NCBI RefSeq assembly: GCF_900626145.1
Contig: NZ_LR130817.1
Location: 1,207,562-1,271,561 of the forward strand
Reading direction: 5' to 3'
Length of the DNA: 64,000 nucleotides
DNA from: Intestinimonas timonensis
GTDB taxonomy: Bacteria; Bacillota; Clostridia; Oscillospirales; Oscillospiraceae
Position numbers and translations under genes: made by a program. The notes under the pieces are model-generated. The model saw nothing but the letters and a program-made list of their open reading frames with translations. It was not told where the DNA came from and did not search any database. Position 1 is the stretch's first letter. Each line of letters begins with the position of its first letter. This document shows positions 1-9,700 of the stretch, piece after piece.

Positions 1-430
1 GGTCTTGGACACGCGCCCGGAGCTCCCGCTCCACTTCCGGCAGCAGGGCCGTCAGGGTCCGCCACTGCCAGAGGGAAAAAAGCGGCAGCCAGACATAGCA
101 TAGAGTGCGCGCTGCGAAACCGTCGGCCCAGATGAGCAGGGCCAGTGTCAGCCAGAAGATGCCGTGGAGAAGAAAAAAGCCAGCCGGCAATCGCACAATC
201 ATTTCGATTTGTGTTCCGCCTTCCGATGCCGTCAGAACGGCGTCCACCTGGACATGGCCGCCGATGGGGCCGGTCCGAACGAGGCGCAGTTTATCCGGCC
301 GAGCCCGGGCAAACCAGGTATTCCGTGCGGTCCACCGGTCCAGACGAGACCAGGGCCGGGCACCGCGGCACAAGGCTTTCTCTGTCTCCTGAGGTGTGAG
401 CACCGTTTCCAGTATGCACCGACGTGCCAT
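1..430 (-). CDS. Partial hypothetical membrane protein (C-terminus outside window)
   Basis: Reading frame on the minus strand starting MARRCILETVLTPQE and still open at base 1, about 143 residues visible. The start ATG lies 2 bases after the whiA stop, with a GGGGAGGGGTGAGC ribosome site inside the end of whiA, so it is the next gene of the murB-rapZ-yvcK-whiA transcript. A polar N-terminal part of about 75 residues is followed by a hydrophobic segment (AGFFLLHGIFWLTLALLIWA) and a second one (CYVWLPLFSLW), which suggests two membrane spans. I do not recognise a family; no catalytic motif is visible. Confidence 0.65.
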   Translation of the reverse strand, partial: MARRCILETVLTPQETEKALCRGARPWSRLDRWTARNTWFARARPDKLRLVRTGPIGGHVQVDAVLTASEGGTQIEMIVRLPAGFFLLHGIFWLTLALLIWADGFAARTLCYVWLPLFSLWQWRTLTALLPEVERELRARVQD

Positions 431-432
431 GC

Positions 433-1329
433 TCACCCCTCCCCTGCCATCTCCATCAACTTGCGGAGCCGGTGGTTGAGACAGGATTTTGTCACCGGCG
501 GATCGCTGAGGGCGGCCAGCTGGGAGAGGGTGAGCTCCGGGTGGCTGAGGCGCAGTTCCGCCGTTGCCCGGAGCTTGTCCGGCAGGGAATCCAGCCCACG
601 GCTGTGGGCATATCGCTCAATGGCCTCCACCTGCTCCAGGGCGGCGTCCACCGCCTTGTCCAGGTTGGCCGAGTCGCAGTTCACCCGGCGGTTGACACTC
701 CCCCGCAGGTGCTTCTCCAGCTTGGCGTTCATGATCTCCATGGCCGACACCGGCGCCCCCAGGGCGGTGAGGAAATCGGCGATGGTCTCGCTGGGTTTGA
801 AATAGGTGATGTAATTGGATTTCCGGGTGGTCTGCTTGGGCTCGAAGCCCGCCTCCCGCAGCAGGGCAGCCAGTTCCCGGCTCACATTGAAGTGGGTGGT
901 ACACAGCTCCAGGTGGTAGCTCTTGGACGGGTCGCTCACCGAGCCTCCCGCCAGAAAGGCCCCCCGCAGAAAGGCAGACCGGCAATGGTCCTCCTCCACC
1001 ATGGCGAAATTGATGTGGTGGGCCAGAGAGGCCTCCGGCTCGTAGCCAAAGGCCTCCCGGACGGCGGTAAGCTTGGCAGGCGCGGTGAGCAGAAAGGTCT
1101 GCTTCCCCGCTGCAGAAGTCGTCACGGCGTCAAATTCCACCTTAAAGGCCCGGCGGAAGAGTTCCGGCAGGCGTTTGGCAAAGGCAGGTGAAGCGGTGAC
1201 CACCTTCACCTTCTCCCGGGTGAAGCTGCGGCAGAAGAGCAGGGCGCCGTAGGCTTCCGCCCGGGCACAGCACCGCCGTGATAGCTCCCCACGGCACAGC
1301 TCTGTTTTAACTTGGTTGGAAAAGGACAT
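433..1329 (-). CDS. whiA: WhiA-family DNA-binding protein
   Basis: 298 residues from the start MSFSNQVKTELC, chosen over an upstream in-frame start because AAAAAGGAG sits 7 bases before this ATG and WhiA proteins begin this way. The family has an N-terminal LAGLIDADG-homing-endonuclease-like fold (about 1-190) and a C-terminal helix-turn-helix; here the latter is LRATAELRLSHPELTLSQLA followed by a helix containing KSCLNHRLRKL. In Firmicutes WhiA binds DNA and affects cell division and chromosome segregation; it is not known to cut DNA. It lies 35 bases after yvcK and directly before a membrane protein gene, the usual Firmicute order. Confidence 0.95.
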   Translation of the reverse strand: MSFSNQVKTELCRGELSRRCCARAEAYGALLFCRSFTREKVKVVTASPAFAKRLPELFRRAFKVEFDAVTTSAAGKQTFLLTAPAKLTAVREAFGYEPEASLAHHINFAMVEEDHCRSAFLRGAFLAGGSVSDPSKSYHLELCTTHFNVSRELAALLREAGFEPKQTTRKSNYITYFKPSETIADFLTALGAPVSAMEIMNAKLEKHLRGSVNRRVNCDSANLDKAVDAALEQVEAIERYAHSRGLDSLPDKLRATAELRLSHPELTLSQLAALSDPPVTKSCLNHRLRKLMEMAGEG

Positions 1330-1364
1330 AAGCGCTCCTTTTTCTCTGATGGTCATAGGCCCGG

Positions 1365-2429
1365 TCACTCCTCCAGCCGGAACGGGGTCTCCTCAGCGCC
1401 CAGCTCGTGGGCGATGCGGATGGACCGCTCGGCCAGCAGCTCCATGACGGCGGCTGACAGCCGGGCCACTGAGTGGCGGGCATAATCGGAGGTCTCGGAG
1501 GCCAAAGGCCGCTCTACCAGCTCCACCCCCAGAGCCTCCACCCGTTCCCGGTCGATGACGATGGGGGCGGCGTCCTCCTCCCGGTAGCGCTCCACCAGGC
1601 CGGGCCGCACCTGGGCCGAGTTGGCCAGACACAGGTCCACCAGACCAGGCCCGCCACCATGGGACAGGAGGGCGGCCACATGGTCGGCCACCGTGTAGCC
1701 CTCGGTCTCCCCGTCCTGGGTCATGATGTTGCAGATATAGACCTTCAGGGCGTCGGAGCTGCGGATGGCCTCTCCCACGCCGTCCACCAGCAGATTGGGG
1801 ATGACACTGGTGTAGAGGCTCCCCGGCCCCAGCAAAATGAGGTCGGCCTCCTGAATGGCCCGAAGCGTCTCGGGGAGCGCCGGGGGCCGCTCCGGCAGCA
1901 ACCGCACCCGTACGATGCGGCAGTCCTGCTCCTTCTTGAAGGCGCAGATCTTGGACTCCCCCACCACGCTCTTCCCGTTCTCAAAGGTAGCCTCCAGCTG
2001 CACGTTCTCGTTGGTCACCGGCAGCACCCGGCCCGTGATGGCCAGGACCTCGCTCATCCGGGCCACCGCCTGGTCAAAGGAACCGGTGATGCCGTTGAGG
2101 GCCGCCAGAATCAGGTTTCCAAAGGACTGGCCCGTAAGGCTCCCCGATCCGCCGGGAAAACGGTAGGTCAAAAGCTGGTTCATGATGGGCTCGGCATTGG
2201 CCAGGGCCTCCATACAGTGGCGGATATCCCCCGGCGGCGGCATACCCAGATCCTGCCGGAGCATGCCGGAGCCGCCGCCGTCGTCGGCCACGGTGACGAT
2301 GGCGGTCAGGTTGCGGGTATACTGCTTCAAACCGCGGAGCATGGTGGAAAGGCCGGTACCGCCGCCGATGGCGGCGATTTTGGGTCCGTGCTCCCAGCGC
2401 TGGTCGCTGCGGCTGTACTGCTCGCTCAT
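1365..2429 (-). CDS. yvcK: YvcK / gluconeogenesis factor (CofD-like fold)
   Basis: 354 residues. The N-terminus IAAIGGGTGLSTMLRGLK and the VADDGGGSGMLRQDLGMPPP stretch are hallmarks of the YvcK branch of the CofD-like UPF0052 family, which binds UDP-sugars and in Bacillus is needed for growth on gluconeogenic carbon and for cell-shape control. The GPGSLYTSVIPNLLV motif is also present. The ribosome site GAGGGACTAAAGT overlaps the rapZ stop codon, so translation of the two is probably coupled. Enzymatic activity has not been shown for this branch. Confidence 0.95.
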   Translation of the reverse strand: MSEQYSRSDQRWEHGPKIAAIGGGTGLSTMLRGLKQYTRNLTAIVTVADDGGGSGMLRQDLGMPPPGDIRHCMEALANAEPIMNQLLTYRFPGGSGSLTGQSFGNLILAALNGITGSFDQAVARMSEVLAITGRVLPVTNENVQLEATFENGKSVVGESKICAFKKEQDCRIVRVRLLPERPPALPETLRAIQEADLILLGPGSLYTSVIPNLLVDGVGEAIRSSDALKVYICNIMTQDGETEGYTVADHVAALLSHGGGPGLVDLCLANSAQVRPGLVERYREEDAAPIVIDRERVEALGVELVERPLASETSDYARHSVARLSAAVMELLAERSIRIAHELGAEETPFRLEE

Positions 2430-2432
2430 ACT

Positions 2433-3293
2433 TTAGTCCCTCGTCATGTCACGGTGGCTCTCAGAGGCGTTGTACCCCTTCTGCCTGATGAAATCGGCCA
2501 AGGCCCGGGTCACCGCCACCGACCGGTGGTGACCTCCGGTACAGCCCACGGCGATGACCAATGCCGTCTTACCTTCCTCCACATAGAGGGGCAGAAGGAA
2601 GCTCAGCAGGCTCTCCAGGTGGGCCATCAGGTCCCGGGTCTGCTGGTAGCCGAAAACGAAATCCCGCACTCCGGCGTCCAGCCCCGTCTGGTGCCGGAGC
2701 TCGGCGATATAGTAGGGGTTGGGCAGGCACCGCACGTCAAAGACCAGATCTGCCTCCAGTGGGATGCCGTTTTTGAAGCCGAAGGAGATCACAGACACGC
2801 TCATGGCCGGCTTACCATCCCCCTCGCCGAAGAGACGGAGCATCTCCCCCCGCAGCTTGGCGGTGGAGAGGGCTGAGGTGTCCAAAATATACTCCGAACG
2901 CTTTCGCACCGGCTCCAACGCCGACCGCTCCAGGGCCACCGCCTCCTCCAGAGAGCGGCCGGCCTTGGCCAGGGGATGGCTCCGCCGGGTCTCCTTGTAC
3001 CGCTTGATGATGGTCTCCAGGCTGGCCTCCACAAAGAGGATCTTGTAGTCGCAGCCCATGTCCTTAAGCTGGGCCAGGGCGTCAAAGAGGGCGTCAAAGG
3101 TCTGGCCGCCCCGGATATCGGTGACCAGAGCCACCTTGTCGTAGCGTCCCTGGCCCGCCATGCACAGCTCAGCAAACTTGGGAATGAGGGCAGCTGGCAG
3201 ATTGTCCACCACATAGTAGCCCATGTCCTCCAGGAAGGAGGCGGACTTGCTCTTTCCGGCCCCGGAGAGGCCGGAGATCAGGATGAATCTCAT
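2433..3293 (-). CDS. rapZ: RapZ / YvcJ-family nucleotide-binding protein
   Basis: 286 residues starting MRFILISGLSGAGKSKSASF. The Walker A motif GLSGAGKS is at residues 8-15 and the C-terminal GCTGGHHRSV motif is typical of the RapZ/YvcJ family. In E. coli RapZ is an RNA adaptor controlling glmS; in Firmicutes YvcJ hydrolyses nucleotides but its target is less clear. A GTG three codons upstream is possible, but GAGGTGA is spaced correctly for the ATG used here. It lies 21 bases after murB and just before yvcK. Confidence 0.94.
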   Translation of the reverse strand: MRFILISGLSGAGKSKSASFLEDMGYYVVDNLPAALIPKFAELCMAGQGRYDKVALVTDIRGGQTFDALFDALAQLKDMGCDYKILFVEASLETIIKRYKETRRSHPLAKAGRSLEEAVALERSALEPVRKRSEYILDTSALSTAKLRGEMLRLFGEGDGKPAMSVSVISFGFKNGIPLEADLVFDVRCLPNPYYIAELRHQTGLDAGVRDFVFGYQQTRDLMAHLESLLSFLLPLYVEEGKTALVIAVGCTGGHHRSVAVTRALADFIRQKGYNASESHRDMTRD

Positions 3294-3314
3294 GGTGCTC
3301 ACCTCGCGGACCGC

Positions 3315-4229
3315 TTACACGCCTAAGGTGCGCACTTCCAGCTCCAGCTCCACGCCGGTCTCTCTGAGCACGGTCTCCCGCACCTGGTCGGCCAGGGTGA
3401 GCACATCCGAGCACGTGGCGTTCCCCAGATTGACGATAAAGCCGGCGTGCTTCTTGGAGACCTGAGCACCGCCCACGGTGAGTCCCTTGAGCTTGCACTC
3501 GTCGATGAGGGAAGCGGCGAAGTATCCTGCCGGCCGTTTGAAGACGCTTCCGGCACTGGGCAGGTCCAGAGGCTGCTTGTGACGGCGGCGATTGCCGAAG
3601 TCGTCCATCAGGGCCTTGATGTCCCCGCTGTCTCCAGGTCTGAGCTCCATCTCCGCCGAGAGAATGAGGCGGCTCTCATCCTGGAAGGCACTGTGGCGGT
3701 AAGAGAAATCCAGGTCATCCCCCGTCACGGTCTGCTCCTCGCCCTCGGCGGTGAGACAGCGCACCGTGCGGACCACCGCTTTCATCTCCCCGTCGTAGGC
3801 ACCGGCGTTCATGGTGACAGCACCACCCACAGAGCCGGGGATACCATGGGCAAACTCCAGGCCGGAGAGGCCCTTGTCCATGGCAAAGCTGGACAGGCGG
3901 GAGAGAAGCACACCGCTGCCAGCGGTGATCATGTTGTCATGGTGCTCCAGGTTGCCCAGGCCGTCCACCGCTTTGATGATAAAGCCCTCATAGCCCTGGT
4001 CGGACACCAGCAGATCGCTGCCGTTGCCCATGTAGAAGGGGTGGATGTCGTGCTGCAGAGCGGTACGCACCGCCTTCTTGGCATCCTCCTCGGTCCGGGG
4101 CAGGGCCATAAGCCGTACCGGCCCGCCAATGCGGAAGGTGGTGTGACGGCTCATGGGCTCCTCCGCCCTCAACTCCAAATTGGGACAGGTCCGGGACAAC
4201 TCCCGGAACAAAGACGCATATCGGTCCAT
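3315..4229 (-). CDS. murB: UDP-N-acetylenolpyruvoylglucosamine reductase
   Basis: 304 residues starting MDRYASLFRELS, chosen because AGGAGG lies 10 bases upstream. It catalyses the NADPH-dependent reduction that makes UDP-MurNAc, the second step of peptidoglycan precursor synthesis, in the cytoplasm. The FAD-binding PCMH domain is visible: HTTFRIGGPV, LGNGSDLLVSD-like MGNGSDLLV, HGIPGSVGGAVTMNAGAYDGE, and the C-terminal SAGSVFKRP and KKHAGFIVN stretches that place it in the type II (Firmicute) MurB group. It is the first gene of the murB-rapZ-yvcK-whiA run. Confidence 0.96.
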   Translation of the reverse strand: MDRYASLFRELSRTCPNLELRAEEPMSRHTTFRIGGPVRLMALPRTEEDAKKAVRTALQHDIHPFYMGNGSDLLVSDQGYEGFIIKAVDGLGNLEHHDNMITAGSGVLLSRLSSFAMDKGLSGLEFAHGIPGSVGGAVTMNAGAYDGEMKAVVRTVRCLTAEGEEQTVTGDDLDFSYRHSAFQDESRLILSAEMELRPGDSGDIKALMDDFGNRRRHKQPLDLPSAGSVFKRPAGYFAASLIDECKLKGLTVGGAQVSKKHAGFIVNLGNATCSDVLTLADQVRETVLRETGVELELEVRTLGV

Positions 4230-4333
4230 ACTCTCTTTTCCTCCTATCAATATCAACGACGCCGACGGCCGCGCCGCCCGGCGGTATGCTCAACTATGGG
4301 ACAGCCAAAAGGCTATATGCTCCCAATATGAAT

Positions 4334-4342
4334 ATTATAACA
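4334..4342 (-). promoter_or_regulatory. Probable extended -10 promoter of murB operon
   Basis: On the minus strand TGTTATAAT (extended -10, consensus TGnTATAAT) lies about 105 bases before the murB start. No good -35 is seen 17 bases upstream, which is common for extended -10 promoters. It would drive murB-rapZ-yvcK-whiA separately from the upstream GH25 gene. Confidence 0.5.
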
Positions 4343-4386
4343 GAACCAGCTCGCAAATAGAATAGTTCCGGCAAAAAAGGCCGTCC

Positions 4387-5145
4387 TCAGCCCGGTCCAA
4401 ACAGGGCCTGGAACTCCTCCCGGCTCCCTTTGAACACGTTGAGGTCAATGCGCTCCTCTCCCCCGCTGTATCCCTCCAGCTGTGCGCTGTGGGAATACTG
4501 CCAAAATGTCCAGGGCCTCCAGAAGGGGGCCACCACCGGGCTGGAGAACCAGAAGAGGTACTCCTCATACCCATCCTTCAGATAGAGGTCATAGGAGCGG
4601 TAGGTCACGTAGAGAATGGGCTTGACCCCATAGTGCTCCTCCAACCGCTCCAGCAGTGGATCAAGCACAGCCTTCACATGGTCTTTGTCCGGCGGGTTTT
4701 TGAGGTTGTCACCGTAGAATTCAATGTCTACCACCGGAGGCAGAGCCCCCTGCGTGACGGGAACAGCGGAAATGAAATTATCGGCCTGGGTCTCACCGGG
4801 GCTGTCGTAGCTGAAGAAATGGTAGGCTCCCACCCTGACCCCGGCGGCCTGGGCATTGGCCCAGTTTTGGGCAAAACGGACATCCTGGAGAGAGCTGCCC
4901 TCGGTGGCCTTCAAGAAGGCAAAGTCCACCCCCTGAGCCGCCAGGGCAGTCCAGTCCACCTCCCCCTGGTACACCGAGGCGTCCACTCCAAAGATCTCCC
5001 ACTGATTTGGGTCAGCCTCCTGGGAGAAGAGGATCAGACCACGCCAGCGGCAGAACTGAAAGGCTCCGTAGGCAAGCAGGACCAACACGGCCCCCAGCAC
5101 CACCAGCCGAAACAACAGGCGCAAAACGCGGATAAGGAACTTCAC
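4387..5145 (-). CDS. Membrane-anchored GH25 muramidase (lysozyme)
   Basis: 252 residues with a GTG start. An N-terminal hydrophobic helix (about 7-30, LLFRLVVLGAVLVLLAYGAF) anchors a GH25 domain. Family hallmarks are FGVDASVYQGEVDW with the first catalytic Asp, FAFLKATEG, GAYHFFSYDSPGETQADNF and the PPVVDIEFYGDN strand with the catalytic Asp and Glu (DxE). The substrate is expected to be the MurNAc-GlcNAc bond of peptidoglycan, cut from the outer membrane face. It has its own promoter and lies next to murB, so a cell-wall remodelling role is likely. Confidence 0.9.
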   Translation of the reverse strand: MKFLIRVLRLLFRLVVLGAVLVLLAYGAFQFCRWRGLILFSQEADPNQWEIFGVDASVYQGEVDWTALAAQGVDFAFLKATEGSSLQDVRFAQNWANAQAAGVRVGAYHFFSYDSPGETQADNFISAVPVTQGALPPVVDIEFYGDNLKNPPDKDHVKAVLDPLLERLEEHYGVKPILYVTYRSYDLYLKDGYEEYLFWFSSPVVAPFWRPWTFWQYSHSAQLEGYSGGEERIDLNVFKGSREEFQALFGPG

Positions 5146-5161
5146 AAAAAATCACCGTAAT

Positions 5162-5190
5162 ATATGATACGGCACTTTCGGTGCAAAGGC
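5162..5190 (-). promoter_or_regulatory. Promoter of the GH25 gene
   Basis: Minus strand TTGCCT, 17-base spacer, TATCAT, located about 20-45 bases before the GTG start. An overlapping TTGCAC with a 16-base spacer and TATATT is an alternative. Confidence 0.55.
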
Positions 5191-5223
5191 AACCGTCTTT
5201 TCTCCGTCAAGGAACTGAGCGAC

Positions 5224-5259
5224 AAAAACAGACGGACCACCTGTGGGTGGTCCGTCTGT
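5224..5259 (-). terminator. Intrinsic terminator after gltD
   Basis: A 14-bp perfect stem (ACAGACGGACCACC and its complement) with a 4-base loop, followed on the minus strand by TTTTTGTC. It closes the gltB-gltD transcript. Confidence 0.9.
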
Positions 5260-5272
5260 CATACATTTCTCT

Positions 5273-6736
5273 TTATTCCAGAGCGGTATAGCCCATGAGG
5301 TACTCGTCCACCTCCCGGGCGGCCTCCCGGCCCTCCCGGATGGCCCACACCACCAGGGACTGGCCCCGGTGCATGTCGCCGGCGGTGAACACCTTCCGGT
5401 CCCCGCCGCAGGCGGCGTAGCCGCCCTCCTCGGTCCTGACACAGGAGCGGGGGGTGCGCTCCAGCCCAAAGGCCTCGGGCACATAGTCCTCCGGCCCCAA
5501 GAAGCCGGCGGCGATGAGGAGGAGCTGACAGGGCAGCTTTTCCTCAGTGCCGGCCACGGGCTTGAGCTTCTCGTCCAGCTGCACCGTCTCCACGGCGGTG
5601 AGACGGCCCTCCCCGTCCCGGACCAGTCCGGTGACAGTGGTCTGGAAAATGCGGGGGTCATGGCCGAAGACAGCGGCGGCCTCCTGCTGGCCGTAGTCGG
5701 TCTTGCATATCTTGGGCCACTCCGGCCAGGGGCAGGCGTCCGTACGGTGGTCGGGGGCCTTAGGCATCATCTCCAACTGGGTGACGCTCTTGCAGCCCTG
5801 CCGCAGGGCGGTGCCCACGCAGTCGTTGCCGGTGTCGCCGCCGCCCACGATGACCACGTCCAGCCCCTTGGCAGAGACGGTGGTGGCCGCCGGGTCGCCG
5901 GCCAGAAGGGCCATGGTGGCCGCCTTCAGGTAGTCCACGGCGAAGAAGACGCTCTCCCCCTCCCGGCCCGGCACCGCCAGGTCCCGGGGGTGTGCGGCAC
6001 CGCAGCAGAGGACCACGGCGTCATACTCCTCCAGCAGGGTCTGGGCGGTGATGTCCCAGCCCACGTCCACGCCGGTGCGGAAGGTGACCCCCTCCTTGGT
6101 CATAAGGTCGATGCGCCGCTGGACCACGGTCTTCTCCAGCTTCATGTTGGGGATGCCATACATCAGCAGCCCGCCGGGCCGGTCGGCCCGCTCAAAGACG
6201 GTAACGGTGTGGCCGCGATGGTTGAGCCGGTCGGCACAGGCCAGGCCGGAGGGACCGGAGCCCACCACCGCTACCGTTTTCCCGGTTCGGACACGGGGCG
6301 GACGGGGCTGGACCAGACCCTTCTCCCAGGCCTCCTCGATGATGCCCAGCTCGTTCTCCCGGACGGTGACCGGATCGCCATGGAGGCCGCAGGTGCATGC
6401 CGCCTCACAGAGAGCGGGACACACCCGGCCGGTGAACTCCGGAAAGCTGTTGGTCTTCAGCAGCCGGCGCAGGGCGTGGTCGAAGCTGCCGGTATAGATA
6501 AGGTCGTTCCACTCGGGGATCAGGTTGTGGAGGGGGCAGCCGGACACCATGCCCCCCAGCATCGCGCCCGACTGACAGAAGGGCACGCCGCAGGCCATGC
6601 AGCGGCCTCCCTGCCGCCGGCGCTCCTCCCGGCCGAGCCGGGGGTGGAACTCATTGAAGTGACGGATTCGCTCCAGGGGCGGCTGGGCGGGCTCTCCCTG
6701 CCGCGCATACTCCATAAATCCGGTAGGCTTTCCCAT
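5273..6736 (-). CDS. gltD: Glutamate synthase small (beta) subunit
   Basis: 487 residues from MGKPTGFMEYAR. The start overlaps the gltB stop as TAATG and is preceded by GGAGGG, so translation is coupled. N-terminal cysteine clusters for two [4Fe-4S] centres are visible (CMACGVPFC, GCPLHNLIP, CPALCEAACTCGL). A first dinucleotide fold follows (VAVVGSGPSGLACADRLNHRG, FAD) and a second in the middle (VDVVIVGGGDTGNDCVGTALR, NADPH). It passes electrons from NAD(P)H to the large subunit. A transcription terminator follows directly. Confidence 0.96.
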   Translation of the reverse strand: MGKPTGFMEYARQGEPAQPPLERIRHFNEFHPRLGREERRRQGGRCMACGVPFCQSGAMLGGMVSGCPLHNLIPEWNDLIYTGSFDHALRRLLKTNSFPEFTGRVCPALCEAACTCGLHGDPVTVRENELGIIEEAWEKGLVQPRPPRVRTGKTVAVVGSGPSGLACADRLNHRGHTVTVFERADRPGGLLMYGIPNMKLEKTVVQRRIDLMTKEGVTFRTGVDVGWDITAQTLLEEYDAVVLCCGAAHPRDLAVPGREGESVFFAVDYLKAATMALLAGDPAATTVSAKGLDVVIVGGGDTGNDCVGTALRQGCKSVTQLEMMPKAPDHRTDACPWPEWPKICKTDYGQQEAAAVFGHDPRIFQTTVTGLVRDGEGRLTAVETVQLDEKLKPVAGTEEKLPCQLLLIAAGFLGPEDYVPEAFGLERTPRSCVRTEEGGYAACGGDRKVFTAGDMHRGQSLVVWAIREGREAAREVDEYLMGYTALE

Positions 6737-9700
6737 TACCGCTTCCCTCCTCTGGTGTTGAGATAGAAGGCCTCCACCTCGGCCTGCTCCTTGTCCATGC
6801 CCCGGCACTCCAGCGCCGCGGTGGTGCGCAGCATCCGGTCGTAGTCCATGGGCAGGATCTTCTTGAAGAGGGGCAGCCAGTAGTCCAGGTCCTCCAGAAT
6901 GGCCTTGGCCCGGACGGAGCCCGTAGCCTCGGCGTGGGCCTGCAGGATCTTCTCCAAACGCTTGGCGTCCTCCCCGTCTGTGACCGGCTCCATGGAAACC
7001 AGGGTCTTGTTAAGGCGGAGGTATAGGTCCCGCTTCTCGTCCAGGACGTAGGCCACGCCGCCGGACATGCCTGCGGCGAAGTTCCGGCCTGTGGGGCCCA
7101 GAATGACCGCGCAGCCGCCGGTCATATACTCGCAGCCGTGGTCGCCCACACCCTCGGCCACCGCCGTGGCGCCGGAATTCCGGACGCAGAACCGCTCCCC
7201 CGCGATGCCGGCGATATAGGCCTCACCGGAGGTGGCGCCGTAGAGGGCGGCGTTGCCCACGATCACGTTCTCATCGGCCACGAAGGTGCTTTCCTTCGGG
7301 GGATACAGGGCCAGACGGCCGCCGGAGAGACCCTTGCCAAAGGAGTCGTTGGCGTCGCCCTCCAGCTCCAGGGACACTCCCTTGGGCAGGAAGGCGCCGA
7401 AGGACTGTCCGCCGCCGCCGGTGCACTTGATGGTGATGGTCCCCGTCGGAAGAGCATCGCCGTGGAGACGGGTGACGTCGGAGCCCAGGATGGTGCCCAG
7501 GGCCCGGTCAGTGGAGGAGACGTTCAGCTCCACATGGCCGGGGACCCCCTGTTCCAGGGACTCTTTTAGCTGTGGCTCCAGCTCCCGCAGGTCCACCGTC
7601 TGCTCCAGCTTAAAGTCATAGACGTCTGCGGGGTCGAAGTGCCGCTTAGCGCCGGCCTTCCCCCAAGGGTCAGCCAGCAGGCCGGAGAGGTCCACGCCCA
7701 CCTTGTTCTCCCGAAGGGAGAGCAGGTCGGTGCGGCCCACCAGCTCGTCCACGGTGCGTACACCCAGCTTGGCCATATGCTCACGCAGCTCCTGGGCGAT
7801 AAAGGTCATGAAGTTGACCACGTGCTCCGGTTTGCCCTGGAAGCGCTTGCGCAGCTCCGGGTCCTGGGTGGCCACGCCCACGGGGCAGGTGTCCAGGTTG
7901 CACACCCGCATCATGACGCAGCCCATGGAGACCAGGGGGGCGGTGGCAAAGCCGAACTCCTCGGCGCCCAGCATGCAGGCGATGGCCACGTCACGGCCGG
8001 ACATGAGCTTACCGTCGGCCTCCACCGCCACGCGGGAGCGCAGGCCGTTGGCCATGAGGGTCTGGTGGGTCTCTGCCACACCCAGCTCCCAGGGGAGGCC
8101 GGCTCCGTGGATGGAGGTGCGGGGAGCCGCGCCGGTGCCGCCGTCGCTGCCCGAGATGAGGACCACCTGGGCGCCCGCCTTAGCCACACCGGCGGCGATG
8201 GTGCCCACTCCCGCCTCACTGACCAGCTTCACCGAGATCCGGGCCCGGCGGTTGGCGCACTTGAGGTCGTAGATGAGCTGGGCCAGGTCCTCGATGGAGT
8301 AGATGTCGTGGTGGGGCGGCGGAGAGATCAGAGTGACACCGGGTGTGGAGTGGCGGCACTTGGCGATCCAGGGGTACACCTTCCCGCCGGGCAGGTGCCC
8401 GCCCTCGCCGGGCTTGGCGCCCTGGGCCAGCTTAATCTGGATCTCGTTGGCGCTGACCAGGTAGGCGCTGGTGACGCCGAAGCGGCCGGAGGCCACCTGT
8501 TTGATGGCGGAGTTGCGGTCGGTCCCCAGGCGCTCGGGCTCCTCGCCGCCCTCGCCGGAGTTGGAGCGTCCGCCCAGCATGTTCATGGCCTTGGCCAGAC
8601 ACTCGTGGGCCTCCCGGGAGATGGAGCCGTAGCTCATGGCCCCCGTCTTGAAGCGCCTGACGATGGAGGACACCGGCTCCACCTCATCCATGGGGATGGG
8701 CTCCTTGGCGTAGTTGAGCTCCAGGAGCCCCCGGAGGGTCCGGGGCTTGGTCTGGTCATCCACCAGGGCGGTATACTGCCGGAAGAGGCCATAGTCCCCA
8801 CGGCGCACCGCCTCCTGGAGGAGGTGGATGGTCTGCGGGGTGTAGAGGTGTTCCTCTCCCTCGGCCCGGGCCTTATGACAGCCCAAGGAGTCCAGCTCCA
8901 GGTCCACCTCCAGGCCCAGGGGGTCAAAGGCCTTGGAGTGAGCACGCTCCACCGCCGCGCCGATCTCCTTGAGTCCGATACCGCCCACACGGGAGACGGT
9001 GTTGGTGAAATAGCGGTCGATGACCTTCTTGGAGATGCCCACCGCCTCAAAGATCTGGGCGGACTGGTAGGACTGGATGGAGGAGATGCCCATCTTGGAG
9101 GCCACCTTCACGATGCCGTGGAGGACGGCGTTGTCGTAGTCGGCCACGGCGGCGTGGAAGTCCTTGTCCAACTGGCCGTCCTCGATGAGGGAGACGATGG
9201 TCTCCTGGGCCAGGTAGGGGTTCACCGCCCGGGCGCCATAGCCCAGCAGGGCGGCGAAGTGGTGGACGTTCCGGGTCTCGGCGGACTCCAGGATGATGGA
9301 CACTGCCGTGCGCTTCTTGGTGCGGATCAAATGCTGTTCCATGGCGGACACCGCCAGCAGGGACGGGATGGCCATGTGGTTCTCATCCACCCCCCGGTCG
9401 GAGAGGATGACCACGTTGGCCCCGCGGCGGTAGGCACGGTCCACGTCCAGGAAGAGGCGATCCAGGGCCTCCTCCAGGGAGGAGCCCTTGTAGTACAGGA
9501 TGGACACCGTCTCCACCTGGAAGCCGGGCCGTTTCATGGCCTTGATCTTGATGAGGTCGGTGGAGCTCAGGATGGGGTTGCGGATCTGGAGGACCCGGCA
9601 GTTCTCCGCCTTCTCCTCCAGCAGGTTGCCGTCATCGCCCACATAGACGGCGGTGTCGGTGACCAGCTCCTCCCGGATGGCGTCGATGGGGGGATTGGTG